Shown: positions 1-8,700, numbered from the stretch's first letter. The stretch is DNA of 26,019 bases from MAG-120531 sp963934855 (GCA_963934855.1 CAWWAC010000025.1:1-26019); one strand, 5' to 3'. Numbers and translations: made by a program. The notes: generated from the sequence alone by a model not told the origin.

Positions 1-528
1 ATGAAAAAATTATTATTCTCTTTAATTACTGTTAGTTTAATTTCTTGCCAAGCACCTAAAGAAAAACAATCAGAACAATCCAGTGAGCCAACTGTTATTG
101 GATATGAATTTAATGATGCAGGAGAAAAGCTAAATATAATAGCTGGAGATGCGGCAATAACTGATATTTATTTAGAATATATTCAAGCTCACAATGACAA
201 AGATTTAAGTAAAATATCAGAAATAGATATGGACAACATAGTTGTTAGAGATGCAAACGGTGCTTTAATAAATGGGAGTGATTCTCATACAGAGCAATTA
301 GACATTTGGTTTAATACAAGTAACCCCTCTTGGAAGGTAAAATTTATGGTGGCTAATAATGTCCAAGGTAATGATGGAAAAAATCAAGCCTGGCTGACAA
401 CTGGCGTAGATTTAGTTCAATCAATAGATGGAAATAATGTAACAAGCCACCATATAGTAGATGTTAACTTTGTTAATGGAAAAGTTAAAGAGTTAATAGT
501 ATATGATAGGGCAAGTGAGCAGGAATAA
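1..528 (+). CDS. NTF2/SnoaL-like lipoprotein, hypothetical
   Basis: A 175-residue protein with a lipoprotein signal peptide: positive start, hydrophobic stretch, and lipobox LISC with the lipidated Cys at residue 16. This places it in the cell envelope. The remainder (about residues 50-170) has the look of an NTF2/SnoaL-like alpha+beta fold: an opening helix with YLEYIQAHNDKD, then a WF motif and several beta strands ending near VKELIVYDRAS. Such folds in Bacteroidota lipoproteins usually have no known reaction, and none is proposed here. The signal peptide supports the first base of the window as the true start, but upstream sequence and promoter are outside the window. The gene converges on the cytochrome/monooxygenase gene, and a strong hairpin separates them. 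The fold assignment is tentative; the lipoprotein call is firm. Confidence 0.75.
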   Translation: MKKLLFSLITVSLISCQAPKEKQSEQSSEPTVIGYEFNDAGEKLNIIAGDAAITDIYLEYIQAHNDKDLSKISEIDMDNIVVRDANGALINGSDSHTEQLDIWFNTSNPSWKVKFMVANNVQGNDGKNQAWLTTGVDLVQSIDGNNVTSHHIVDVNFVNGKVKELIVYDRASEQE

Positions 529-546
529 AATATTATAAACCATACT

Positions 547-582
547 TATTAAAAGCCTGTCAATTATGACAGGCTTTTAATA
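547..582. terminator. bidirectional rho-independent terminator
   Basis: A perfect inverted repeat, TATTAAAAGCCTGTCA (547-562) and its complement (567-582), has a 4-base ATTA loop. The A-rich start and T-rich end give a U-tract on either strand. It lies between two convergent genes (stop at 528 on plus, stop at 604 on minus), the expected place for a shared terminator. Confidence 0.9.
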
Positions 583-603
583 ATTTAAATTCTTCTTGGA
601 AGA

Positions 604-1827
604 TCAATAGTAATACATTACTAAATTCATCATTTCATCTGTGGAATTCCAACCATAGGTCACATCCTTTGGGGGTGAAGTAGGATTTAATGGATTATTG
701 GAAGTGTTGTCAAAAGTAGCAGTCATCAATAATAAAGTGCCCTTGGGCAGGAAAACTGGAGACTCAAACATATAGGTGCTTTGCCAGTTATAATCCCAAT
801 CAGGAATACTGATTAATGGCACTTGGTTTTGGTCTGGGGTAATCGCTAATGCAGTCATGCTTTTTCCTAAAAAATGCATATGGGGCAATAGAGAAACCAC
901 ATTCATATCTTGCTCCAAAACCTTGCTCACATAAAAAGTCGGAGTTGTTTCTGATTTAAGGACAAAAGGCTGATTAGATATGTCCTCTTCTCTAATGGAT
1001 AGACTCTTAATCAAATGCTGCACAGGCTCATCAGATAAATAAATATGTACTTCAGACATGTCAGAGGTAACTTCTGAAGAAGGTGCGTAATGAATATTAA
1101 ATATAAGGTCTGCACCTTTAGGGATTAACTTTGCAGAACCTGAGGGATAAGCCACAGGGATATTACCTGGAACCCAGCCGTATAAAAACTCATCCATCAA
1201 AGGTTGAGACTGAAATGTCCGTGATCTAGGATCAAACTCTGAAAGCCCATCTATGCCGGCTGTCTGTCCGGAGGTATCTACCATAATGCGGCTGTGGTGA
1301 ACATAGCGTTTATTCCCTGCAACGAAAGCGATCGCAGATATATACACGTCTTTTTCGAGATTAGTAGGCACATGAAAAAAACGATAATCCTCGATGCCTT
1401 TCGATGACAATTGAAATGGGCGATTCATCCGATAGATCAAATCAGGTTGTGCAGATTCAATAGAGTTATTCTTGGGGGAATAAGATGGTTGTACCTCTCC
1501 CCTTTTCATCCCTTGCACTACCCACAACTGAATCTGATTGATTTCATTATCGGTAAGTATCCGCTCGTTTTTAAAATGGCTAAATGAAGGATCCGCCTTC
1601 CAAGGAGGCATATACTTGGTCTGGGATACATGTGCAACGAATTTACCCCTTTTTTGAACCTCTTGAAATGTGGTTAATGGAAATGGTCCATATCCACCTG
1701 CACGATGACAGGAAATACAATTTTTATTTATTATAGGTGCAATATGCTTTTCATAGGTCACTTCCTGAGCTGTAACTAGGGTAAAACATAAGCAAAACAA
1801 AAAAGCAGGGATCAACTTATTAACCAT
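604..1827 (-). CDS. cytochrome c / PHM-like copper type II monooxygenase fusion
   Basis: A 407-residue exported protein with a signal peptide ending near TAQE (residues 18-22). Residues 23-110 form a small class I cytochrome c: heme motif CISCH (Cys37, Cys40, His41) and KYMPPW, whose Met73 is the likely sixth ligand. Residues about 125-405 resemble the two-domain copper fold of peptidylglycine alpha-hydroxylating monooxygenase. All six copper ligands have counterparts: His177-His178 and His246 (CuH site), His316-x-His318 and a Met in DEMM (399 or 400; CuM site). The substrate is unknown. By family logic it would hydroxylate something in the periplasm using O2, with electrons possibly passing through the fused heme rather than from ascorbate; that is inference. 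It overlaps the upstream redoxin gene by 8 bp (ATGGTTAA), so the two are probably co-translated. Related proteins occur widely in environmental bacteria but remain uncharacterised. Confidence 0.85.
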   Translation of the reverse strand: MVNKLIPAFLFCLCFTLVTAQEVTYEKHIAPIINKNCISCHRAGGYGPFPLTTFQEVQKRGKFVAHVSQTKYMPPWKADPSFSHFKNERILTDNEINQIQLWVVQGMKRGEVQPSYSPKNNSIESAQPDLIYRMNRPFQLSSKGIEDYRFFHVPTNLEKDVYISAIAFVAGNKRYVHHSRIMVDTSGQTAGIDGLSEFDPRSRTFQSQPLMDEFLYGWVPGNIPVAYPSGSAKLIPKGADLIFNIHYAPSSEVTSDMSEVHIYLSDEPVQHLIKSLSIREEDISNQPFVLKSETTPTFYVSKVLEQDMNVVSLLPHMHFLGKSMTALAITPDQNQVPLISIPDWDYNWQSTYMFESPVFLPKGTLLLMTATFDNTSNNPLNPTSPPKDVTYGWNSTDEMMNLVMYYY

Positions 1828-2365
1828 GATGATGCGTTGGATTTATTTCAAGAAAACAACCAATGGCTTTGGTCCTAAATTTCTGAACAGGTATGCCTTT
1901 TAAAAAAGATTGATAGGCATCTAAAAGATAATGTTGACTGGGAGCTCCCCTGTTTCTGCCCAAACTTACAAACCAATTATCTATGGCGCCAGAATAAATG
2001 ATTCTGTCAAGACTATCCACCAAAAAAACTTCTGGTGTCACTTCAGCGTGATACCTGAAGGCCAATTGATGTTGTTTATCAAAGACACAGGAGAATTTGA
2101 CCTCAAACCTTTGCTTAAAGTCATCCAAAGCTAACTGAGAGGTCGATTCTTGAAATACACCAATAACATTGAGATTTGGATACAACTGCTGTAGTTCATT
2201 TAATCTATAGATATATTTCTGGGAAATGGGGCACTCAACGGCCATAAACACATAGCTAGTAACACCCATATTTGAATCAAGCAAAAAATCAGAATTATTT
2301 GTATAGTCTAATTGGCCTATAAAACTATTGAAGTAGGATAGAATTATTAGAGAAAAAAGATTCAT
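1820..2365 (-). CDS. redoxin/thioredoxin-like exported protein
   Basis: A 181-residue protein with a short N-terminal hydrophobic segment (about 1-17), probably a signal peptide or anchor. The body follows the AhpC/redoxin form of the thioredoxin fold: a strand, then VECPIS with Cys45 at the peroxidatic or thiol position (no CxxC), a strand NVIGVFQ, FSCVFD with Cys93, and the cis-proline region TPEVFLVD (Thr110-Pro111). Cys170 near the C-terminus (KAIGC) may be a resolving cysteine. It ends in NPTHHHG, a His cluster. It is first in a two-gene operon and overlaps the cytochrome/copper monooxygenase. In other bacteria redoxin and copper-monooxygenase modules are found side by side or fused, so it may serve that enzyme as a thiol reductant, metallochaperone or copper-site assembly factor. 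The role is inferred; the fold is confident. Confidence 0.8.
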   Translation of the reverse strand: MNLFSLIILSYFNSFIGQLDYTNNSDFLLDSNMGVTSYVFMAVECPISQKYIYRLNELQQLYPNLNVIGVFQESTSQLALDDFKQRFEVKFSCVFDKQHQLAFRYHAEVTPEVFLVDSLDRIIYSGAIDNWFVSLGRNRGAPSQHYLLDAYQSFLKGIPVQKFRTKAIGCFLEINPTHHHG

Positions 2366-2895
2366 CTAGATTTAGATATTGTATAATTAATATAGTAAAA
2401 TAACAAAAAAACAATTGAAAATTCATTGTTCAATGCCTCTTTTCCGTTCAATGAATTAGACAGTCTCTAAACGGGCATTATAGTCTTACTTCATTGATAG
2501 TATTTTTTTCTTACTTAATCCTTTGTAGTTAGGTTGAACCTAATCTTACCTTAACCAATTATGAAAAAGTTATTCTTCCTGCTTATTGCTTTTGCTTTAG
2601 TTTTATCCTGTTCTTCAGAAGAGACCAAGAAAAGAAATTAAAATGAATAATGGGATGGGTACTAAAAGTCTAATCGATTTTTTAAATCAACTGGAAAAAA
2701 GTTTTTCTATTTTGTAGGCCTCCCAAAAAAATAGGGCAGTAATAAAAACAGTCTTAAAAAAGGATTTTTTCGTTTTAATCTATTTTAAATTAAGATTAAT
2801 AAATGAGCATAAGGTTTAGCTACCTATAAAAAGTCAATAAATGCCATTAAGTATTATTATGTTTTTATACATTTAGAATCATAAATACTTACTTA
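2366..2895. other. intergenic region between the redoxin gene and glpK
   Basis: This 530-base AT-rich stretch separates the divergent redoxin (minus) and glpK (plus) genes. It holds an inverted repeat AATTCATTG (2420-2428) / CAATGAATT (2449-2457) with TTCAATG also repeated directly (2429-2435 and 2447-2453). It also holds a possible 26-codon lipoprotein gene (2561-2641). Near glpK, TACATTTA (2868-2875) matches the Bacteroidota -7 box TAnnTTTG at seven of eight positions, but no TTG is seen at the usual -33 distance. No tRNA, riboswitch or convincing terminator is visible. Confidence 0.6.
2561..2641 (+). CDS. possible 26-residue mini-lipoprotein
   Basis: An ATG opens a short frame encoding MKKLFFLLIAFALVLSC followed by SSEETKKRN and a TAA. 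The first 17 residues are a textbook lipoprotein signal peptide (two lysines, hydrophobic core, lipobox VLSC with Cys17). Only nine charged residues follow the cysteine. It is either a genuine tiny lipoprotein, or the surviving 5' end of a larger lipoprotein whose body has been lost. No continuation is seen in the other frames before glpK. The quality of the signal peptide makes chance unlikely, but expression is unknown. Confidence 0.45.
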   Translation: MKKLFFLLIAFALVLSCSSEETKKRN

Positions 2896-4389
2896 ATGGT
2901 AAAATATATTCTTTCTTTAGACCAAGGAACAACCAGTTCTAGGGCTATTATTTTTGATAAAAAAGGTAATATTATATCAGAAGCCCAAAAAGAATTTACT
3001 CAAATTTTTCCAAAGCCAGGTTGGGTAGAACACGATCCTATAGAAATTTGGTCAACCCAAACAGGGGTGGCAGCGGAAGCCATTGCTAAAAAAGGCTTAA
3101 AAGCAGAAAATATTGCTGCCATTGGAATTACCAATCAAAGAGAAACTATTGTAGTTTGGGATAAAAGAACAGGCATGCCCGTTTACAATGCTATTGTTTG
3201 GCAAGATAAAAGAACTTCTGAATACTGTGACAGTTTAAAAAAGCAAGGACTTGAAAAACTTGTTAGAGAGAAAACAGGGCTTGTGATTGATTCTTATTTT
3301 TCTGGCACCAAGGTTAAATGGATACTTGATCATGTAACAGCTGCTAGAAAAAAAGCAGAGGCAGGTCATTTGTTACTAGGCACCATTGACTCTTGGCTTG
3401 TATGGAACTTCACCAATGGAGAAAAACATATTACAGATGTTACAAATGCCTCTAGGACCATGCTCTTTAATATCCATAGCATGGAATGGGATAATGAATT
3501 ATTAGACTTGCTGACCATTCCCAAGACTATGCTCCCAGAGGTGAGAGAATCTAGTGAAGTATACGGGCATACAAAATCTACTTTTTACGATGCTAGAATT
3601 CCCATCTCTGGAATTGCAGGTGACCAACAAGCTGCCTTATTTGGACAAATGTGTACTAAGCCAGGTATGGTAAAGAATACCTATGGAACAGGTTGTTTTA
3701 TGCTTATGAATATTGGAGAAAAACCACTAGTCTCTAAGACCAACTTACTCACTACAGTGGCATGGAAAATAAACAATAAAACAACTTATGCTTTAGAAGG
3801 AAGTATTTTTATTGGTGGAGCCGTGGTACAATGGCTAAGAGATAGTTTGAAAATTATTAGAACTTCAAAGGAAATAGAATCCCTAGCAGCATCGGTAAGC
3901 CATTCTGATGGGGTGTATTTTGTTCCTGCTTTTGCAGGTCTTGGAGCCCCTCATTGGAATCAAGACGCTAGAGGAACAATTTTTGGATTAACCCGCGGGA
4001 CCTCTGATGCACACATTGCGCGTGCTGCTTTAGAATCTATTGCATATCAAACCATGGATGTCTTAAAAGCCATGGAACAAGACGCTGGAATTTCTATTAA
4101 AGAATTACGTGTAGATGGAGGTGCCACTATTAATGATTTGCTCATGCAGTTTCAGTCAGATGTTTTAAATACAGAAACAGTCCGGCCTAAAATTGTAGAA
4201 ACAACAGCCATGGGAGCTGCTTTCTTAGCTGGACTAGCAGTTGGTTATTGGAAAAACTCTGAGGAAATTCAAGAGATTTGGCAGACAGATAAACGGTTTA
4301 TTCCAAATTCTGATAGGAATTTAATGAAAGAAAATATATCAGGTTGGTATAAAGCAGTTCGTGCTTTAGAATATTGGACAAAAAATTAA
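2896..4389 (+). CDS. glpK: glycerol kinase
   Basis: A 497-residue FGGY-family kinase that phosphorylates glycerol to sn-glycerol 3-phosphate with ATP in the cytoplasm, trapping glycerol that enters through GlpF. Visible landmarks are the N-terminal phosphate-binding loop DQGTTSSR (9-16), ITNQRET with the glycerol-contacting Arg82-Glu83, Trp102 in the VWQDKR stretch, Tyr134, the catalytic AGDQQ (Asp243-Gln244), the ATP-site NTYGTG (261-266), the FGGY signature region around GLGAPHWNQDARG, and LRVDGGATIND. The length is normal. In enterococcal enzymes a His in YHFYG is phosphorylated by HPr; the equivalent site here reads STFYD, so that PTS control appears absent. glpF follows after 12 bases, forming an operon. 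glpD, often part of such operons, is not in the window. Confidence 0.97.
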   Translation: MVKYILSLDQGTTSSRAIIFDKKGNIISEAQKEFTQIFPKPGWVEHDPIEIWSTQTGVAAEAIAKKGLKAENIAAIGITNQRETIVVWDKRTGMPVYNAIVWQDKRTSEYCDSLKKQGLEKLVREKTGLVIDSYFSGTKVKWILDHVTAARKKAEAGHLLLGTIDSWLVWNFTNGEKHITDVTNASRTMLFNIHSMEWDNELLDLLTIPKTMLPEVRESSEVYGHTKSTFYDARIPISGIAGDQQAALFGQMCTKPGMVKNTYGTGCFMLMNIGEKPLVSKTNLLTTVAWKINNKTTYALEGSIFIGGAVVQWLRDSLKIIRTSKEIESLAASVSHSDGVYFVPAFAGLGAPHWNQDARGTIFGLTRGTSDAHIARAALESIAYQTMDVLKAMEQDAGISIKELRVDGGATINDLLMQFQSDVLNTETVRPKIVETTAMGAAFLAGLAVGYWKNSEEIQEIWQTDKRFIPNSDRNLMKENISGWYKAVRALEYWTKN

Positions 4390-4401
4390 AAATATAAAAA
4401 T

Positions 4402-5130
4402 ATGACTCCTTTTATAGCTGAATTTATAGGAACAGCCATCCTTATTCTATTGGGTGGTGGGGTAGTAGCAAATGTCTTACTAAACAAAACTAATGGTAAT
4501 AATGGTGGGTGGATAGTGATTACTACTGGTTGGGCGCTTGCTGTATACGTTGGTGTTGTAATCACTTCTCCCTATAGTGGTGCACATTTAAACCCAGCAG
4601 TTAGCATTGGTTTAGCGGTGGCAGGAAAATTTCCCTGGAAAGAAGTTCCTACATACATCTTTGCCCAATTAATAGGCGCTATGTTAGGTTCCTTTTTTGT
4701 TTGGCTTATGTACAGAGATCATTTTTCAGTTACTGAAGATGGTGCCACTAAAAAAGCTATTTTTTGCACTACACCCGCAATTAAAAATACTTTTTCAAAT
4801 TTATTAAGTGAAGTATTAGGGACTTTTGTTCTAGTTTTTTCAGTGCTTTATTTTTCAGATGCCTCTTTAACAGAAACACAAACTACTATTGGTTTAGGCT
4901 CTTTAGGTGCACTTCCAGTAGCTTTAGTAGTATGGGCCATTGGGCTATCCTTAGGGGGTACAACAGGCTATGCTATTAATCCTGCACGAGATTTTGGTCC
5001 AAGAATTATTCACGCTTTGTTACCTATTAAAAATAAAGCCCCAAATGGATGGAGTTATGCTTTCATTCCTATCTTAGGCCCCATTTTAGGAGGCTGTTTA
5101 GCTGCTTTTTTAATGTTATTATTGTCATAG
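4402..5130 (+). CDS. glpF: glycerol facilitator (aquaglyceroporin)
   Basis: A 242-residue MIP-family channel with six membrane segments and two half-helices carrying the NPA boxes HLNPAVS (Asn64-Pro65-Ala66) and INPARDFGPR (193-195). The selectivity arginine is Arg196, and the following Asp197 is the hallmark of glycerol facilitators as opposed to water-only aquaporins. It lets glycerol diffuse across the inner membrane for phosphorylation by the kinase encoded 12 bases upstream. A long extracellular-type loop (about 104-128) sits between helices three and four, as in GlpF. The start fits immediately before the first hydrophobic helix (FIAEFIGTAIL). There is no strong terminator after it, only a short CCTTT/AAAGG stem around 5139-5152. 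Confidence 0.95.
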   Translation: MTPFIAEFIGTAILILLGGGVVANVLLNKTNGNNGGWIVITTGWALAVYVGVVITSPYSGAHLNPAVSIGLAVAGKFPWKEVPTYIFAQLIGAMLGSFFVWLMYRDHFSVTEDGATKKAIFCTTPAIKNTFSNLLSEVLGTFVLVFSVLYFSDASLTETQTTIGLGSLGALPVALVVWAIGLSLGGTTGYAINPARDFGPRIIHALLPIKNKAPNGWSYAFIPILGPILGGCLAAFLMLLLS

Positions 5131-5213
5131 AGCTGAGGCCTTTTTTTAAAGGTGTTTACCAAAAAATACATTCCTTTAACATCCATTAAAACTTTAAAAA
5201 CAGTTAAAAATTA

Positions 5214-5242
5214 TTTGAATCATAAAATAATTGCTAATTTTA
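5214..5242 (+). promoter_or_regulatory. candidate promoter of the copper cluster
   Basis: TTTG (5214-5217) is followed after 17 bases by TAATTTTA (5235-5242), a seven-of-eight match to the Bacteroidota -7 box TAnnTTTG. The ATG at 5249 lies only six bases further on. The spacing is slightly shorter than the usual 19-21 bases, so this is tentative. Confidence 0.3.
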
Positions 5243-5248
5243 CATTAA

Positions 5249-5668
5249 ATGAAAATATTTATTCATAAAATAATGTCTATCTCAATGGCTTTAGTAGTGT
5301 TGCTATCTACTATATCTATGACTATAGATATGCATTATTGTGGAGAAACTATGGTGGATTTTTCGCTCTTTCACAATGTAAAATCTTGTGGAATGGAAAA
5401 GGCACCGTTGGTATATCATTGTGAAAATTCAGAAATAAATAAAAAACCTTGTTGTTCAGACCAACAATTAATTTTTGATGGGACCCCTGATTTAAAAGGT
5501 GCTTTTAACAATTTTACTCCACAGCAGCAGCTCTTAGTTTCATTATTTTTATATTCTTATACAAGCCTATTTGAAGGAACAGTATCTAAAGAAGTTCCTT
5601 TCTTTGACTATGCACCGCCCTTTGTTAAAAGGGATGTGCAGGTATGGCAACAGACTTTCTTAATTTAA
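5249..5668 (+). CDS. HYC_CC_PP family protein, copper-cluster accessory
   Basis: A 139-residue exported or membrane-anchored protein with a hydrophobic N-terminal segment (about 8-26). It shows the three motifs that give this Bacteroidota family its name: HYC (29-31, in HYCGE), CC (Cys68-Cys69, in KKPCCSD) and PP (Pro123-Pro124, in YAPPFVKRD). Two more cysteines, Cys47 and Cys58, make five in a small periplasmic domain, along with several His and Met, suggesting soft-metal binding or disulfide chemistry. The family is typically encoded beside CusA/CzcA-type pumps, as here, and its function is unknown. A periplasmic metal chaperone or sensor role is inference from context. A hairpin follows before cusA. 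Confidence 0.85.
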   Translation: MKIFIHKIMSISMALVVLLSTISMTIDMHYCGETMVDFSLFHNVKSCGMEKAPLVYHCENSEINKKPCCSDQQLIFDGTPDLKGAFNNFTPQQQLLVSLFLYSYTSLFEGTVSKEVPFFDYAPPFVKRDVQVWQQTFLI

Positions 5669-5684
5669 TTTTTAACAGCCCTCT

Positions 5685-5715
5685 TATGCCCAACGGTTTT
5701 TCCGTGAAGGGCATA
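5685..5715 (+). terminator. hairpin between the HYC_CC_PP gene and cusA
   Basis: TATGCCC (5685-5691) pairs with GGGCATA (5709-5715), and inside it ACGG (5693-5696) pairs with CCGT (5702-5705) around a TTTTT loop. A T-rich run follows to about 5750. It looks like an intrinsic terminator or attenuator that would reduce read-through from the first gene into the pump genes. Confidence 0.6.
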
Positions 5716-5783
5716 TTTTGTTGTGTTTGTTTTTCTGTTTTTAGATCTTCAATCCTTTCATAACTGTTTAATTATTAGATTAT

Positions 5784-8700
5784 ATGCTTAATAAAGCAAT
5801 TAAATACCTCATAGAGAATAAACTCGTTGCCGTTTTAATGCTCACCTTATTTGTAGGCTGGGGTATTGTAAATGCGCCCTTTAACTGGAACACTGGCTTT
5901 CTTCCCTCTAATCCTGTGGCTGTAGACGCTATTCCAGACATTGGAGAGAACCAACAAATTGTTTTCACAAAATGGCAGGGGCGCTCTCCGCAAGACATAG
6001 AAGACCAAATTACCTATCCTCTAACAGCTTCATTGCTAGGAATTCCTGGAGTAAAAACCATTAGAAGTTCTTCTATGTTTGGTTTTTCTAGTATCTATAT
6101 TATTTTTGAAGAAGATATAGAATTCTATTGGTCTAGGAGCCGCATATTAGAAAAGCTTAATTCACTGCCTACAAACCTATTACCAGATGGTGTAAACCCA
6201 GCCTTGGGACCAGATGCAACAGGTTTAGGTCAAGTTTATTGGTACACCTTAGAGGGTAGAGATGAAAAAGGAAACACCACAGGCGGTTGGGATTTACAAG
6301 AAGTGCGAAGCATTCAGGATTACTATGTAAAATATGCGCTTTCAGGTGCAAGTGGGGTTTCAGAGGTAGCCTCTATTGGTGGTTATGTTCAGGAATATCA
6401 AATAGATGTCAATCCTGAGAAAATGCGTCAATACAAAATTGGTCTTGCTCAAATTGTAAAAGCAGTAAAGGAAAGTAATCAAGACATAGGTGCGCAAACT
6501 TTAGAAATAAATCAGGCAGAATATTTAGTGCGAGGTTTAGGCTATGTAAAGTCTATTGCAGATTTGGAAAATGCGGTAGTTTCATCTGAGAATTTCACCT
6601 CTTTACGTATAAAAGATTTGGCTCAGGTGAGCTTGGGCCCAGCAGCAAGGCGTGGCATTTTAGACAAAGAAGGAGCAGAAGTAGTAGGGGGTGTGGTTGT
6701 GGCGCGTTATGGCGCAAACCCTATGGAAGTCATTAATAATGTGAAAACTAAAATTGAGGAACTAAAAGGGGGTCTACCCTCAAAAGTATTGGCAGATGGA
6801 AGGACCTCACAGCTTACAGTAATTCCCTTTTATGACCGCACTGAGCTTATTACAGAAACTTTAGACACTCTTAAAGAGGCGCTCACGCTAGAAATCCTAA
6901 TTACCATTTTAGTTATTATTATCATGGTTTTTAATTTAAGGGCCTCTATCCTAATTTCTGGTTTGTTACCCTTAGCTGTTTTAATGGTTTTTATAAGCAT
7001 GAAGCTATTTAATGTAGACGCTAATATTGTAGCGCTTTCGGGTATTGCCATTGCTATAGGCACCATGGTAGACGTTGGGGTCATATTGGCAGAAAACATG
7101 ATACGGCATATGGAAGATCAGAAACTGAGTTCCAATGAAAACGGCATAGCATACACTACAAACGAAATTATTTATAACGCCACGGCAGAAGTTTCAGGAG
7201 CTATATTAACAGCTGTACTCACTACTATTATTAGTTTTGTGCCAATTTTCACCATGATTGGCGCTGAAGGGAAATTATTTAGACCCTTAGCTTTTACAAA
7301 AACTATGGCGCTTTCAGCCTCTTTAATTATTGCACTTTTTATAATTCCACCACTAGCGGCTTACTTGTTTAGAAAACAGAAAATTAAAAAATCATTCCGT
7401 TACCTATTGAATGTTTTAATTATGATTTTAGGCGTCATAGCTATTATTTACGGGTATTGGCTAGGATTAGTTCTAATTGCTTTTGGTGTAGTAGCTTTAT
7501 TAACGTTCAATGAGATCCTTTCTAAAGTACGCGCTAACCTAATTAATATTACCATAGCGTCTGGCGCTATAGTCATACTACTAGCCACATACTGGAGACC
7601 CTTAGGCTTTGACAGAAATATTGTTGTAAACCTCATTTTTGTGTCTATTATTTGTTTTGGAATCTTAGGACTTTTCTCCCTATTCAGAAAATACTACAGT
7701 CAAATTCTAAAATGGGCACTGGCCCATAAAATACTATTTCTAATCATTCCACTCAGTGTACTTATTTCTGGTATTTGGATTATGAATAATACAGGAAAAG
7801 AATTTATGCCCTCACTTAATGAAGGCTCTTTCTTGCTAATGCCTACTTCTTTGCCTCATGCTGGTGTAGAGGAAAACAAACGAGTATTACAGCAACTAGA
7901 TATGGCAGTTGCTAGCATTCCTGAAATTGAAACTGTAGTTGGAAAATCTGGGAGAACAGAGAGTGCCCTTGACCCAGCCCCACTATTTATGTATGAAAAT
8001 ATGATTCAGTACAAATCTGAATATATGCATAATACTACAGGTAAAAAGCAGCGTTATAAAGTAAATGAACAGGGGTTTTTTATCATGAAGAATGGCTCGG
8101 TGTCTGCAAATCCAAATATCAATACAGATAACAAGCTGAGCTTTGCAAATAACTTTCCAATAGACAGCAAACATTTAATTGAAGATGAAGATGGAGATTT
8201 CTACCGCAATTGGCGTCCAGAAATTAAAAATCCAAATGACATATGGAATGAAATTATAAGGGTCACTAAATTGCCAGGGGTTACCTCTGCCCCTAAGCTA
8301 CAGCCTATAGAAACTAGGCTTGTAATGCTTCAGACAGGAATGAGAGCCCCTTTGGGAATTAAAGTAAAAGGCCAAGACTTAGCCCAAATAGAAGCTTTTG
8401 GTTTACAGCTTGAAACTATTTTAAAAGAAGTAGAAGGCGTTAAAGAGCAAGCTGTTTTTGCTGACCGTATTGTAGGAAAACCTTATTTATTAATAGACAT
8501 AAAAAGGGAGCAACTAGCTAGGTATGGAATATCTGTTATGGATGTACAAGAAATTATACAAGTTGCCGTAGGTGGCATGCCCATTACGCAGACCGTAGAA
8601 GGCCGGGAACGGTATGGCGTTCGCGTGCGCTACCCGAGAGAATTACGCGGAAATCCAGACCAGCTTAAAAAAATTTATGTGCCAGTCTCATCTGGCAGTC

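Noticed and set aside
1931..2134. 67-residue plus-strand ORF within the redoxin gene
   Set aside because: The opposite strand carries a recognisable thioredoxin fold with ECP and TPEVFLVD motifs; this one has none.
2643..2717. 24-residue ORF starting MNNGMGTKSL just after the mini-lipoprotein
   Set aside because: Too short, with no signal peptide or recognisable motif, and in a different frame from the mini-lipoprotein, so it is not its continuation by read-through.
5139..5152. CCTTT/AAAGG stem after glpF as a terminator
   Set aside because: Only five pairs, mostly A-T, with no T tract after it; too weak to call.
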